A DNA stretch of 64,000 nucleotides from Fasciola hepatica (lineage: Eukaryota; Platyhelminthes; Trematoda; Plagiorchiida; Fasciolidae): contig CANUEZ040000024.1 in the NCBI GenBank assembly GCA_948099385.1, forward strand, positions 19,542,001 through 19,606,000. The letters are read 5' to 3'. The notes below the pieces were generated by a model. That model was not told the origin of the DNA. It searched no databases and was given only the letters and a program-made list of their open reading frames with translations. The position numbers and the translations under genes were made by a program. Of the stretch, positions 23,505 through 32,240 are shown in pieces. Numbering within the stretch: the first letter of the stretch is position 1; every line of letters begins with the position of its first letter.

Positions 23505-24350
23505 CCCCATTCCCGACTGGTGGCGTCCTGTCACAATCATTCCCATACCAAAACAGTCGGGTAACCAAACGGCAACCAAGAAATTTCGCCCAACTGCAGT
23601 TTCCTCGTCAGCGCTGAGGCCAACTGAACGTGCCGTACTTCAGCGCCTTCAAAACATAGTCAGAAGTCCCACTGACAAATACCAACTTGCATATAAACCC
23701 CTGCGTTCCAAGATTGACGCAATAACGTGCACATTCCATTACAATGCAAAATCCCTCAACCCTATATGAAAATCTATAAGGTGTGCCTTTCTTGACTGCA
23801 CATCAGCGTTTGACAGTGTACCACGATCCTTGCTTCTGAAAATATTGGGATCTTTTAGCTGCCCCACATACTTACTAAACTGACAGTAAGACTATTTCTC
23901 GGGTAGAACACAACTTACCAAAGTTGACAGAAAAGTTTCCAGACATCTCGTTAGCAGTGCTGGTGTTCTCCAAAAAACTTTTCTTCCTCTATATTTATTC
24001 ACTAATTACATTAGCGACTTAAATACAGCCCATCCAGCTCGTTGAGTTAAGTATGTCGATGACGTTGTTTTGGCACGGTTTATCTCCCAGCAGTCCATTT
24101 TAGATGAGTACTTTCTCCAGGTTTTCCCATCTCTTCCAGGCTTAGTCGCTTTACCCCGGAAGGATCTTGCATATCACGACTAATGGACATGTGTCATTAT
24201 ACGGACGTTATCACTTTTGCTGTGTACGTGCCTTGAACATAATTTCGGCAGAACCCTGTCCCCACTTAGGGTTCCTAGACAGAGACCGCGGGGAAATAAT
24301 ACCCTATTAGTTCACCCGTAACTATACTGAAGCGTTTCCATTCTGAAAGC
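23505..24350 (+). mobile_element. Non-LTR reverse transcriptase fragment, unassigned clade
   Basis: It starts abruptly 15-20 bp after the gypsy RNase H. Blocks are V-T-I-I-P-I-P-K (23525-23560), a F-R-P-T-A-V-S-S-S-A-L-R stretch, Y-Q-L-A-Y-K-P near 23690, LDCTSAFDSVPR near 23800 in another frame, and a YVDD catalytic box at 24052-24063. Stops and shifts are frequent. The pattern resembles jockey/R1-type LINEs more than RTE. Confidence 0.68.
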
Positions 24351-24359
24351 TTCCTATCG

Positions 24360-25570
24360 GCAGACCTCGGACAGAGTAAGAATCTATGGACAACTATCCG
24401 AGTTCTTTGTCGTCTCAAGTGGTGTTCGGCAAGAATGCCCTATTTCCCCGTTCCTCTTTAACTTTGTAATGGATGGTCTGCTCCAAAGAGCCTTCAATGG
24501 TGTGGCAAACAGTGGCGTGGAACCGCTACCAAGAGCCACAGTTGTTGACTTATATTATGCTGACGACGTCGCCTTATTGGAAGACAACCCCCAAGTCGTC
24601 CAAGATGTCTTAAACCACCTGACCGTCGAAGTCACCGAGTATGATATGCACGTTGCTCCATCCAAAAGCAAAATGTTTCTTCAAGACTGGCAAGGAGATT
24701 CTCTTGCACTCACTCTTTGTGGGGAACGTATGGAAACTGTCAGCAGCTTTGTGTGCCTGGGCAGTTGCATTCCTACTTGTGTAGGTATCACAGACGAGAT
24801 CTCGCTGCGCATCTCTAGGTTCCGTTCGGCTTTTGCCACTCTAAGGCACTTGCGGCGTCGTCACGACATCAGGCTTTCCTTAAAGGGTAGAGTCTATGTC
24901 GCCGCAGTTCGCTCGGTACTACTTTGTGGTTGAGAAACCTGGTCAGTTCGAGAAGACCTGCGCCGCCTGACCATATTCAACAACCGGTGTCTACGGACAA
25001 TTACACGAGTATGGTGGTAGCATCACGTCAGTAATGACGAACTGCGGAGGAGAGTATTCGAAGTGGACTGTACATCATTCAGGATAGTTGTTTCTCTTCG
25101 TCGGCTACGGTGGTTAGGTCATGTCATGCAGATGCCCGTCCAGCGTTTGCCTCACTGCGCTTTATTCGCGCTCGCTGAACAGGATTGGAAACGGCGGTGT
25201 GGTGGATAACTCATCACCTGGAGGAGAAGTTTAAAAAAGCTGACTTCTCGTTTAGCCGCCGTGGGGCCCTGTCGTCTACCGGGTTGGAGCAAGAATGACA
25301 CTGAAAACAGTTGGCCTGATACGCTTGCGTATATTGCCCGAAACCGGAGTCAGTGGCGTCAATGCCGTATGGAATGCTGTGCTGGCTTCCCATCCTTCCC
25401 CTTCCATGTATGAAAACCACAAACGATAAGAAAAAAAGAACCAGAATACTGTGTGTGTGGAAAAACTTACAAAAGGAACTTTCCAACTTTTCTGTCCTTT
25501 TTCCTTTTGTACGTTTTTTCCTACTATTCTATGGTGTCTGGGAGTCTGTTGTCCCGTTTAACAGAGCGTG
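24360..25570 (+). mobile_element. RTE-like LINE, 3' half
   Basis: An open frame of 154 codons (24469-24933) carries the catalytic YADD box at 24556-24567 and the thumb, ending L-K-G-R-V-Y-V-A-A-V-R-S-V-L-L. After one in-frame TGA the C-terminal blocks continue: E-T-W-S-V-R-E-D-L-R-R-L, then RRLRWLGHVMQM near 25105. The remaining C-terminal region and 3' end run to about 25570. Compared with the RTE at 8864-12545 this is a distinct subfamily, in the opposite orientation. Confidence 0.83.
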
Positions 25571-25574
25571 CGGA

Positions 25575-26066
25575 CATTGAAAGCAGCTAAGTAAAGAGAA
25601 TGTTTACGTCTGAGAATCGACCCTCTATTTCCTACTGTCTCCAGGTTAGTGCCCTTGTGTGCAGTTGCAGGATCTTGGTCCCGACTCACTGTAGCTTCTC
25701 GTAACCATTTAGATTTGGGACGTAAATGATGTAGACCAAATAGACGAATGTTTCCCAAGGGACTGCTAGAGATTTCTGGACACTACTTCGCAGCTGCCCA
25801 CACCGCAGAAGGGATTTTCCTTTGGGAACCCTAACCGGAGCCTCTGACTCAAACGTCTGATCCAAAAGGCAGTTGGGAGTTACATCAGCACAGAAACGAG
25901 ACTGAGGTACCCGTGAAGGAACTTCTGATCTGTCCAGTGAGACTTTATTGTTGCAAGCATGCTTGCCTTGTCTTCGCTGGTGTTTTGTAACCGACCTGCT
26001 TTTTTGATTGTCCCCAGCCCCGCGCAACCAGTGGAGTAAGAGGAACGTGGATGGGACAGAATCCAC
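25575..26066 (-). pseudogene. RTE 5' region fragment (endonuclease start)
   Basis: Minus-strand reading ends LYLAAFNVRTLC followed by a stop and TGQQ, which is the conserved beginning of RTE endonucleases (compare LGSFNVHTLMQAGQQ near 12190). The preceding 120 or so residues have no recognised motif and fit an element's N-terminal leader. It abuts the 3' end of the plus-strand RTE, so the junction is chimeric. Confidence 0.55.
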
Positions 26067-26230
26067 TGGGTCAGGGGTCGCCCAGCTTAGGTGGGTGATA
26101 GTTGTCCAGTGAAGTGCAATGAATTCCCTACCGTTGAAAGAAACCCCAGGTACTCCTATCCTACGGCCAACTAGTGGTTTTTTGATCGATTAACTGTTTC
26201 TCTCCGTGTTTATTCGTTGGAGCGTTTTTT

Positions 26231-26430
26231 CCGGGGGCGTAGTGGTTAGAAACAGATGTTGCCCACCAACTGGTCCAGAGACAGGACTTTATCTAGTTTC
26301 TATCCACTGACCATTCAGGCACGATCGCATCTCCGGCTTAAGGAAGCCATCCTGCATAGCTCTTTGGGCAATGGAGACACGCAAGCCATCACGCCACCTC
26401 AAGGTGGTCCGCTTGTGACAGTGAGATGGA
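26231..26430 (+). repeat. SINE-B, copy 2
   Basis: Similar to 12587-12840 in the same orientation, with the shared blocks listed there. Its head GGGGGCGTAGTGGTTAGA at 26233 is A-box-like. Having a second copy in the same intron is what makes this a family and not a chance match. Confidence 0.62.
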
Positions 26431-27130
26431 CAGCTTGACATGGCAAAAAGGTACGAAAACCCTAACCAGTGAACTCGTCCGAGTGGAACGTGCCATATTT
26501 CCCGATAGGAGTTGAAAGGATCCACCCAACAGATGGTTGGAGTCAGTAAGTGTAAGTGACATGGATAAATGCTGCGATCAGTGGCGTTCTTGTACTCGAG
26601 CTTTTCTGTCATCGACATCAGTCCCACGTACTACTCTCTGTCCCGTCTGTTTGTTCTTTATGGCTCCGTCTGTTTTGTTACCAATTAGCCTCCAAACGTC
26701 ATAGCATGGTTAGGGGTAAGCGTATTATGCTTCGGGATAGTTACTCGTTTTAAAAGCCTCTTGAAATGCTCCTAAACGACCGTGTTTGTTACAGCCTCTG
26801 CTAAGGAAGTCCTACTCACTGCCTTCTCGTGGCGGAAGTCTTTTCACAAAAGTGAGAGGGTGAAAGCGAATGTCCGGCGCCCTCCTCCAGATTGGTTGGC
26901 TGACTGATAGTCAGTCTAGGGGAGATGGTTAAACCCTGATTCCAAACTAACCACGAGTGGCGTATGAGACGCACAGCACTGCCCACCGACAAATCTGGCG
27001 GAGGTGTGTAGTGGGCGCCCAGGATGTCCGTGAAAGTACTACTTATACATCAACGAGTACGGGATATCCCTGTTTTACGTTGCGCCTCCAGCGCCTGAAC
27101 CGGCCGAGGATGGTACCATATAACATTATT
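26431..27130. other. Intronic DNA, nothing recognised
   Basis: No known motif was seen in open frames on either strand at 26289-26760 and 26957-27214. Confidence 0.35.
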
Positions 27131-27136
27131 CGAGCG

Positions 27137-27398
27137 GTTTTTTATTACATGCTTGTGCGTGTGCAGTGGAAGGGAAATATACCTCATAGCCATGGAGGCC
27201 CACTTCACTATTAAGGATAGCCGATGACCCGACTCTGAGACTTGAAGTGAACGAGAACCACATAAGGCCCCAATAGGTTAGGCGTGGTGACGATCCGGAC
27301 GACAGTGAAGATTGCTATCTACCGCCAAAGTAACCGATGATTGCGAAGATTCGAACCTTCGACGTGGTAATCAAATACTCTGAACTATTAGACCACCA
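27137..27398 (-). mobile_element. SINE-A, near full-length copy
   Basis: In element orientation it starts with a tRNA-like head (GGTGGTCTAATAGTTCAGAG; A-box decayed) and a good B-box (AAGGTTCGAATC, about 27360-27349). The same body as 11495-11767 follows, ending GTAATAAAAAAC. It lies about 265 bp downstream of MLX exon D, at the start of the giant intron. Confidence 0.84.
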
Positions 27399-27663
27399 AA
27401 TTATGGATGTAAAACACTCGCGGCATTCTGAGTGACTTTATCTGACACATAACATATACATATAGAGGCTAGTTTATCACTAACTTCGCAAACTAAAAGG
27501 CGGTCACCTGAATGGTAATTACATTGTCGAGTTAAAGTATACTTTCCATGAAAGTTACCGTTCTAAACATAACAGCGGAATGGAGGATGGTGGCTTAGAA
27601 TAAAAGAAATGTCAAAAGGCTTGTAAATGAAGTACGTGACAGTTACTAGTCAATACAACGCAC

Positions 27664-27865
27664 CTCGGGTTTACAACTAGTCTCGATCCAGTTAATGATT
27701 GAACCAGAGAATTCCTGCAGAGGAGCAAGTTTCACCATAGCATCGAACGAGTTGAAAAGCGTATCTGTGAACATCTGAAACACCTGAAGTTTCATCTCCT
27801 CTGAAATTGGGGTCACTGGCTCTGTTTCAGTCTGAGAATTACGATGAGCGTATTTCTCGTAACAG
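27664..27865 (-). CDS. MLX: MLX/Bigmax exon: zipper end and C-terminal dimerisation domain
   Basis: 202 nt (1 nt plus 67 codons). The acceptor is GTGAAG before 27865 and the donor is GAG-GTGCGT at 27664-27658. It encodes CYEKYAHRNSQ, matching the N-Y-E-Q-I-V-K-A-H-Q stretch after the zipper of vertebrate MLX. Then comes M-K-L-Q-V-F-Q-M-F-T-D-T-L-F-N-S-F-D and F-S-G-S-I-I-N-W-I-E-x-x-C-K-P, matching F-x-V-F-Q-x-x-M-D-S-L-F-x-S-F and F-S-W-I-E-E-H-C-K-P of the family. This domain mediates dimerisation and cytoplasmic retention of MLX and its Mondo partners. The upstream intron is only 33 bp (27866-27898, phase 2). The CAG at 27834-27832 is a tempting but wrong acceptor, because it breaks the phase. 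Confidence 0.88.
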
Positions 27866-27898
27866 CTTCACAAATAACTGTAGTTAGAAGTGACCTAC

Positions 27899-27998
27899 GC
27901 GTTAAGTATTCGAAGCGTCTGGACCTCTAAATCAAGCTTTTTCACCTCTGCTGTCTTCTGATATATCTGACGGTCAGTTTTTTCGATCGCATTGATGG
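27899..27998 (-). CDS. MLX: MLX/Bigmax exon: helix 2 / leucine zipper
   Basis: 100 nt (2 nt, 32 codons, 2 nt). The acceptor is GCTTTAG before 27998 and the donor GC-GTAGGT at 27899-27893. Residues run S-I-N-A-I-E-K-T-D-R-Q-I-Y-Q-K-T-A-E-V-K then K-L-D-L-E-V-Q-T-L-R-I-L-N, a charged amphipathic helix aligning with the second helix and zipper of MLX (K-T-I-D-Y-I-Q... E-E-V-S-T-L-R-K-D-V). It sets the dimerisation partner. A TAG read through the donor is intronic once the phase-2 junction to 27865 is used. Confidence 0.88.
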
Positions 27999-28033
27999 CT
28001 AAAGCATACATAATTCAAAGTGGAATACCTTAC

Positions 28034-28130
28034 ATTTTAAAAGAATGGTAGATTTGCTCATTCGAATACTTGATGAATGTGCCCCATTTTTCACAGGGTG
28101 AACCAACTCAAACAGGGCTTGAAATCCTAG
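28034..28130 (-). CDS. MLX: MLX/Bigmax exon: end of helix 1, loop, start of helix 2
   Basis: 97 nt. The acceptor TTCAG precedes 28130 and the donor T-GTAAGG is at 28034-28028. It encodes L-G-F-Q-A-L-F-E-L-V-H-P, matching R-G-Y-D-D-L-Q-T-I-V-P of MLX, then a loop and M-S-K-S-T-I-L-L-K, matching L-S-K-A-I-V-L-Q-K. The flanking introns are 38 bp (28131-28168) and 35 bp (27999-28033). Confidence 0.9.
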
Positions 28131-28168
28131 CTGAACGAATCGTTATCCAATTTTCATCAGAAAGAAAC

Positions 28169-28349
28169 CTTTATGGAATTTCGTCGACGTTGTTCGGCTT
28201 CCGTATGAAGCTTCCGACGTCTTTCCAGCAATGCAGGGGCTTCCGTACCAGAATTATTTTCCTCATCTAAATCCGATTCATATATCGTATCTATACATGG
28301 ACCGTAAACCCCAGAGCCCTCAACCGGTTTCATAATTTGAGGGCCCGTC
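28169..28349 (-). CDS. MLX: MLX/Bigmax exon: acidic stretch and bHLH basic region
   Basis: 181 nt (1 nt plus 60 codons). The acceptor is TAACAG before 28349 and the donor AAG-GTTTCT at 28169-28164. It encodes an acidic stretch (Y-E-S-D-L-D-E-E-N-N-S) like the D-D-E-D-S-D-Y of vertebrate MLX, then ERRRKLHTEAEQRRRNSIK. In this basic region His, Glu and Arg are spaced four apart, the residues that read CACGTG E-boxes in Max-type factors. MLX pairs with Mondo/ChREBP to control glucose-responsive genes. The exon starts in phase 2, so upstream exons must exist; none was found. Confidence 0.92.
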
Positions 28350-28389
28350 CTGTTAGGAAATCAACACTTGTCATCTGTACACCCCCGAA

Positions 28390-28743
28390 CTTCAAGCAAA
28401 GCGGTCAGCTGAAGTTCTGTTCAGTTCAGTTTGCACAAAATTTGGAGTGGCTAGAGCCAATCTTGTATCAAGACAGTTGTGTTGTCGGCACATCTCCGTG
28501 GCTCCCAACACTGCGTGATTTTCTTTTTCTGACAGGTAGAAATTTTGTGTAGTATCAGCCCCGGTGGAGAAAGGTGGAAAACATTGAGTAAGTTGCGTCT
28601 GACCTTAAAAACTGCTTAACACAAATCGGGGTATACTGCCACCCATAAGTCTGCCGCTTTCTTAAAAGCCCTTACTGCTTTGGTATTTATGACCTCCTCC
28701 GGGAGCTTATTCCAATAGGATACAACTCCATTCAAGAAGTACT
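28390..28743 (-). mobile_element. CR1-like LINE A, 3' end (left of the LTR element)
   Basis: Minus-strand reading from 28743 gives FLNGVVSYWNKLPEEVINT then A-V-R-A-F-K-K-A-A-D-L, the standard C-terminal signature of CR1-type reverse transcriptases, with a stop near 28625. The rest is 3' UTR down to about 28390, where a CAAACTGAACTGAAC motif resembles the 3' end of CR1 B near 37290. The protein continues directly at 34418 once the LTR element is removed. Confidence 0.85.
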
Positions 28744-29155
28744 TGTAGTGACCTCGATCGTTTTGAGAAAATGACTATTTTCTGGACACCATTTTGGATC
28801 TGTTTTCTCCACGATCTTTTCTGACGTTTAACATTGACCTCAGTGTTCTCCGGTTGCCTACGTTTTACTGGACTGACTTTTCCGAGGTTTCCGTCGACCT
28901 CGTTTCAAATCACTTTCACTTTCGTTCGTTCGCTCGCGGTTCGCTCTCAGCACAGCCGTCGCGTTTCGTTCCGTTTTCCGTTCGGTGTATTTCTCGTATC
29001 GGTACTGTTTCGGTGCCACGATATATAGAATACACCTCGCATTTGTAAACCGACTTACGTCTTCTCTATTCGTCCGATAGAGGGGATATCGTTGGTATTC
29101 GCTGCTAGACCCGATAGGAGACACGTTCGCCAGCCGCTCCCGATCGTCTTCTATA
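28744..29155 (+). repeat. 5' LTR
   Basis: 412 bp from TGTAGTGACC to CTTCTATA. By eye it differs from the 3' LTR at two positions (CTCG versus CTTG near the start, CGATCG versus CGAACG near the end). It should hold the promoter; a TATATA lies near 29022. Open frames inside are shadows repeated identically in both LTRs. Confidence 0.96.
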
Positions 29156-29281
29156 TTGGTGAGCCCGAAACTTCCAGAACCTCCTGGACTATTCGCCCGC
29201 CCGTTGAGTCTGTGAATTTTTGCTGTTTCACGTTCTCCTTTCGTTGCACGATATATATTTTTTACGATATATTATCACAAC

Positions 29282-30151
29282 GTAGCCACGTCAGAGGATA
29301 AGGCGCAGCTCGAAACAGACCTCACTCTGTCTGCGGTTGCCTTTAAACCAGTGGTGTTTATCCCTCATGATCCAGAGGTTTGGTTTGCAGCCTTGGAGCT
29401 GCAGTTTGAGGCACGTAGGATTGTTGGCCAACGCCAACGATTTTCCTATGCCTTAGAGGCAATTCCAGGTGATGTTATCGCCTCGGTGAGGGATTTGGTA
29501 TTAAATCCTCCTCAAGTGCAGCCGTACGATCGGCTTAAGGAGGCTATACTGCAACATTTCCTTCCTTCTTGGGAGGAACGGTTACGTCAGCTACAAGCAC
29601 CGAACAACATAGGGGATACTAAACCCAGCCGCCACCTAGCTCATCTCCGGTCTTTGGCAGGGCCCGCCGATAAGGATTCGGAGATAGTTAAGGAACTGTG
29701 GTTGGACTCTCTACCCTTCCACGTTCAGACCACCGTTACTGCTCTCCTCGAGGACTCGTCCTTGGAACGAGCAGCCGCCGTGGCTGACAAAATTGTCGCA
29801 CGTGTCGGCAGTGGGGCTAATCCCCTCATTGCCACGACATCGCGCAATCCTAGGGGTGTCGACCTGGATGAATCGCCGGAGAGGCCTCGGCACTCTCGAT
29901 CCATCCAGCGCCGCCTGTCCTTCAAGGACAGAGTTAAAATACCTACTCCTCGCAGTAGCCCACGTAAACAACGGCACGGACGGGCGCCCTCCACTGCCCA
30001 CGTCCGCCGTGAATCCGCCTCACCTGCCTCATCTAAACCTGATCATCCTACCAGCGGCTTTTGTTGGTTCCATCGCGTTTTCGGACCAGCCGCCCGTAGG
30101 TGCAGACAGCCGTGTTCATACGCGGCGGGAAACGCCACTGCCGGCGAGTAG
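29282..30151 (+). CDS. Gag polyprotein of the CsRn1-type element (start codon lost)
   Basis: Open from before 29300 to TAG at 30149-30151. The core contains F-I-P-H-D-P-E-V-W-F-A-A-L-E-L-Q-F and L-K-E-A-I-L-Q-H-F-L. The C-terminal part is basic and ends with the nucleocapsid motif CWFHRVFGPAARRCRQPC (from 30062), the C-x2-H-...-C-x3-C arrangement of CsRn1 elements. The related copy at 39272 has ATG where this copy has GTA and, two codons on, ACG, so the start codon appears lost. Gag would coat the RNA in cytoplasmic particles. A -1 frameshift signal near its end leads into pol. Confidence 0.87.
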   Translation, partial: VATSEDKAQLETDLTLSAVAFKPVVFIPHDPEVWFAALELQFEARRIVGQRQRFSYALEAIPGDVIASVRDLVLNPPQVQPYDRLKEAILQHFLPSWEERLRQLQAPNNIGDTKPSRHLAHLRSLAGPADKDSEIVKELWLDSLPFHVQTTVTALLEDSSLERAAAVADKIVARVGSGANPLIATTSRNPRGVDLDESPERPRHSRSIQRRLSFKDRVKIPTPRSSPRKQRHGRAPSTAHVRRESASPASSKPDHPTSGFCWFHRVFGPAARRCRQPCSYAAGNATAGE

Positions 30152-31386
30152 AAGCGGCCGTACTCGCCGGCAATCAGTCTCAGGTTGGCCGTTTATTTTA
30201 CGTGCATGATTCGTGCACTAACGCTAGGTTCCTGGTCGATACCGGGGCCCGAGTTTCTGTCTTGCCGGTTGGTAAAGACAAGCCACGAGCTTCTTTGCTT
30301 CGGCTGTCAGCGGCGAATGGTTCCTCCATTCCTACCTACGGCACGAGACAGCTTGCGGTCAACCTGGGACCACGATGACGGTATCTGTGGACGTTCATTC
30401 TGGCGGATGTTCCCACAGGCATACTGGGAATCGATTTTCTGCAGCACTATGAATTACTTGTTGATTCACGTAGGCTGCAGCTTATCGATCCTTCGTTGGA
30501 CATTAAATTTACGGGTATTGCAGCTCGAACAGATGCACACCGAACCACAGGATTGTTTTCTAACATTCCGCACGATTTTCAGTCTTTGTTTATTAAATTC
30601 CCCATATTGACTAAACCATTTGAAGAGATAGACGCAGTGACCGATCGTGTGGCACACCACATTGTCACTAACGGACCACCAGTCACGGCACGACATCGCC
30701 GACTGGCACCGGACAAATTGGTTTTCGTCAAACGTGAGTTTGACACTTTACTTCCTAAAGGTATTGTTCGTCCTTCTCACAGTCCATGGGCCTCACCTCT
30801 GCACATGGTTCTTAAGAAAGATGGCGTTAGCTGGCGACCATGTGGCGACTATCGCGCACTAAATTCGGTTACCGGTTACGATAGTTATCCGATACCCCAC
30901 ATACACGACATCACGGCATCACTTCACGGCACGACTGTATTTTCCAAGATCGATTTGGTGCGAGCCTATCACCAGATCCCAGTCGCCGCTGAAGATGTCG
31001 AGAAAACCGCTGTCACGACTCCTTTTGGTTTGTTTGAGTTCCTACGTATGCCTTTTGGTTTGCGAAATGCTGCTCAGACATTCCAGAGGTTTATCGATAG
31101 CATTACACGAGACTTGGAATTTGTTCACGTCTATATCGATGACTTGCTAATCGCATCGTCGAGCGTAGATGAACAGTTCCAACATTTGACGCTACTATTT
31201 CAACGTTTGTCCGAACACCGAATAGTAGTCAATCCTGATAAATGTGAACTTGGCAAACCGGAACTCGTGTTCCTCGGCCACAAGATCACTCGAGAGGGTA
31301 TTAAGCCTTGCGAGGATAAAGTTCGCGCTATTTTAGATTACGCCGTACCGTCCTCAATCAAGGAGCTCAAGGCATTTTTGGGTTAG
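30100..31386 (+). pseudogene. Pol part 1: protease and reverse transcriptase
   Basis: Frame -1 to gag. The aspartic protease is F-L-V-D-T-G-A-R-V-S-V-L-P near 30230. The RT has [15 protein letters not shown], then [26 protein letters not shown] and the catalytic YIDD box at 31132-31143, followed by LVFLGHKIT. One in-frame TGA lies at 30376-30378 between protease and RT, in the usual ILGIDFL neighbourhood. The frame ends at 31384-31386 because one T is missing in the F-L-G-L-V run. Together the enzymes would cleave Gag-Pol and copy the RNA into DNA. Confidence 0.92.
30127..30171 (+). promoter_or_regulatory. Programmed -1 ribosomal frameshift signal (gag to pol)
   Basis: The heptamer GGGAAAC (30127-30133) sits in gag phase as G-GGA-AAC, the X-XXY-YYZ form. 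Six nucleotides later an 11-bp perfect stem begins: GCCGGCGAGTA (30140-30150) pairs with TACTCGCCGGC (30161-30171), with a 10-nt loop. Pol is in the -1 frame and is open only from 30100, so gag and pol overlap at 30100-30151 and the heptamer lies inside that window. The gag stop TAG lies at the top of the stem. Confidence 0.85.
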
Positions 31387-32240
31387 TTGACTTTTATCGT
31401 CGTTTCATACCCCATGCCGCTGAACGTTTGCTTCCATTAACTGACCTACTTCGTGGCAATCCACGTAAGTTGTAGCTTACGGATGCCGCACGAGTAGCGT
31501 TTTCGGAGATTAAAGCGACACTAGCTCGGACCACGCTCCTCATGCACCCAGTTCCGTCCGCCACGCTAAGCATAGCGGTGGATGCATCCGACTTTGCCAT
31601 CGGAGCGGTCCTGCAACAGTCTGTTTCTGGCATATGGCAGCCATAAGAGTTCTTCTCTCGACGCCTCAATCCCACGGAAACCAAATATAGTGCTTTTGGT
31701 CGCGAACTGCTGGCTGCATATAGTGCCGTTAAGCACTTCCGCCATGCAGTCGATGGTCGATATTTCATCCTCTTTACAGACCATAAGCCTCTGACGTATG
31801 CATTGCATACTAAGTCTGATCGTTACTCTCCACGAGAAGTCAGACATTTAGACTATATTCCTCAGTTCACGACTGACCTACGACACGTTAAAGGTGAGTC
31901 GAACTGCGTTGCAGATGCTTTGTCGCGTATTCCGCTTAATGCCATTAAATCTCCGTTTTTAGACATCCCTGCCATGGCTGCCGCACAGGCGCAGGATTCG
32001 TCATGTATGGAAGCAGCTCAGTCATCGTCGCTACAGTGTCAGTCCGTACCTCTGGCCACCAGTGCCGGGAATATACTCTGCGACATGTCTACTGGCATAC
32101 CTCGACCAGTCGTTCCCTCTGCATATCGACGTCTCGTGTTCGATACCCTACATGGACTCTCACATCCAGGCATCGCAGCCAGTCCCCGATTAGTAGCTGC
32201 ACGATACGTCTGGCCGTCCATGAATAAAAATGTTCGTATG
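31386..32240 (+). pseudogene. Pol part 2: RNase H and integrase zinc-binding region
   Basis: Continues part 1 in the next frame: V-D-F-Y-R-R-F-I-P, the RNase H block I-A-V-D-A-S-D-F-A-I-G-A-V-L-Q-Q, E-L-L-A, LFTDHKPLTYALHT and N-C-V-A-D-A-L-S-R. Then comes the first half of the integrase HHCC finger (LHGLSHPGI). In-frame stops lie at 31473-31475 (TAG) and 31644-31646 (TAA). A second frame change near 32235 separates the two His from the two Cys (CLQCQRSK). Confidence 0.9.

Noticed and set aside
27832..27865. Acceptor CAG at 27834-27832 for MLX exon D
   Set aside because: It would require a phase-0 donor upstream that would include a TAG; the GAAG acceptor before 27865 fits the GC-GTAGGT donor and restores family residues.
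28794..29124. Open frames on both strands, repeated at 34056-34458
   Set aside because: They lie inside the two LTRs and are identical because the LTRs are; no gene.
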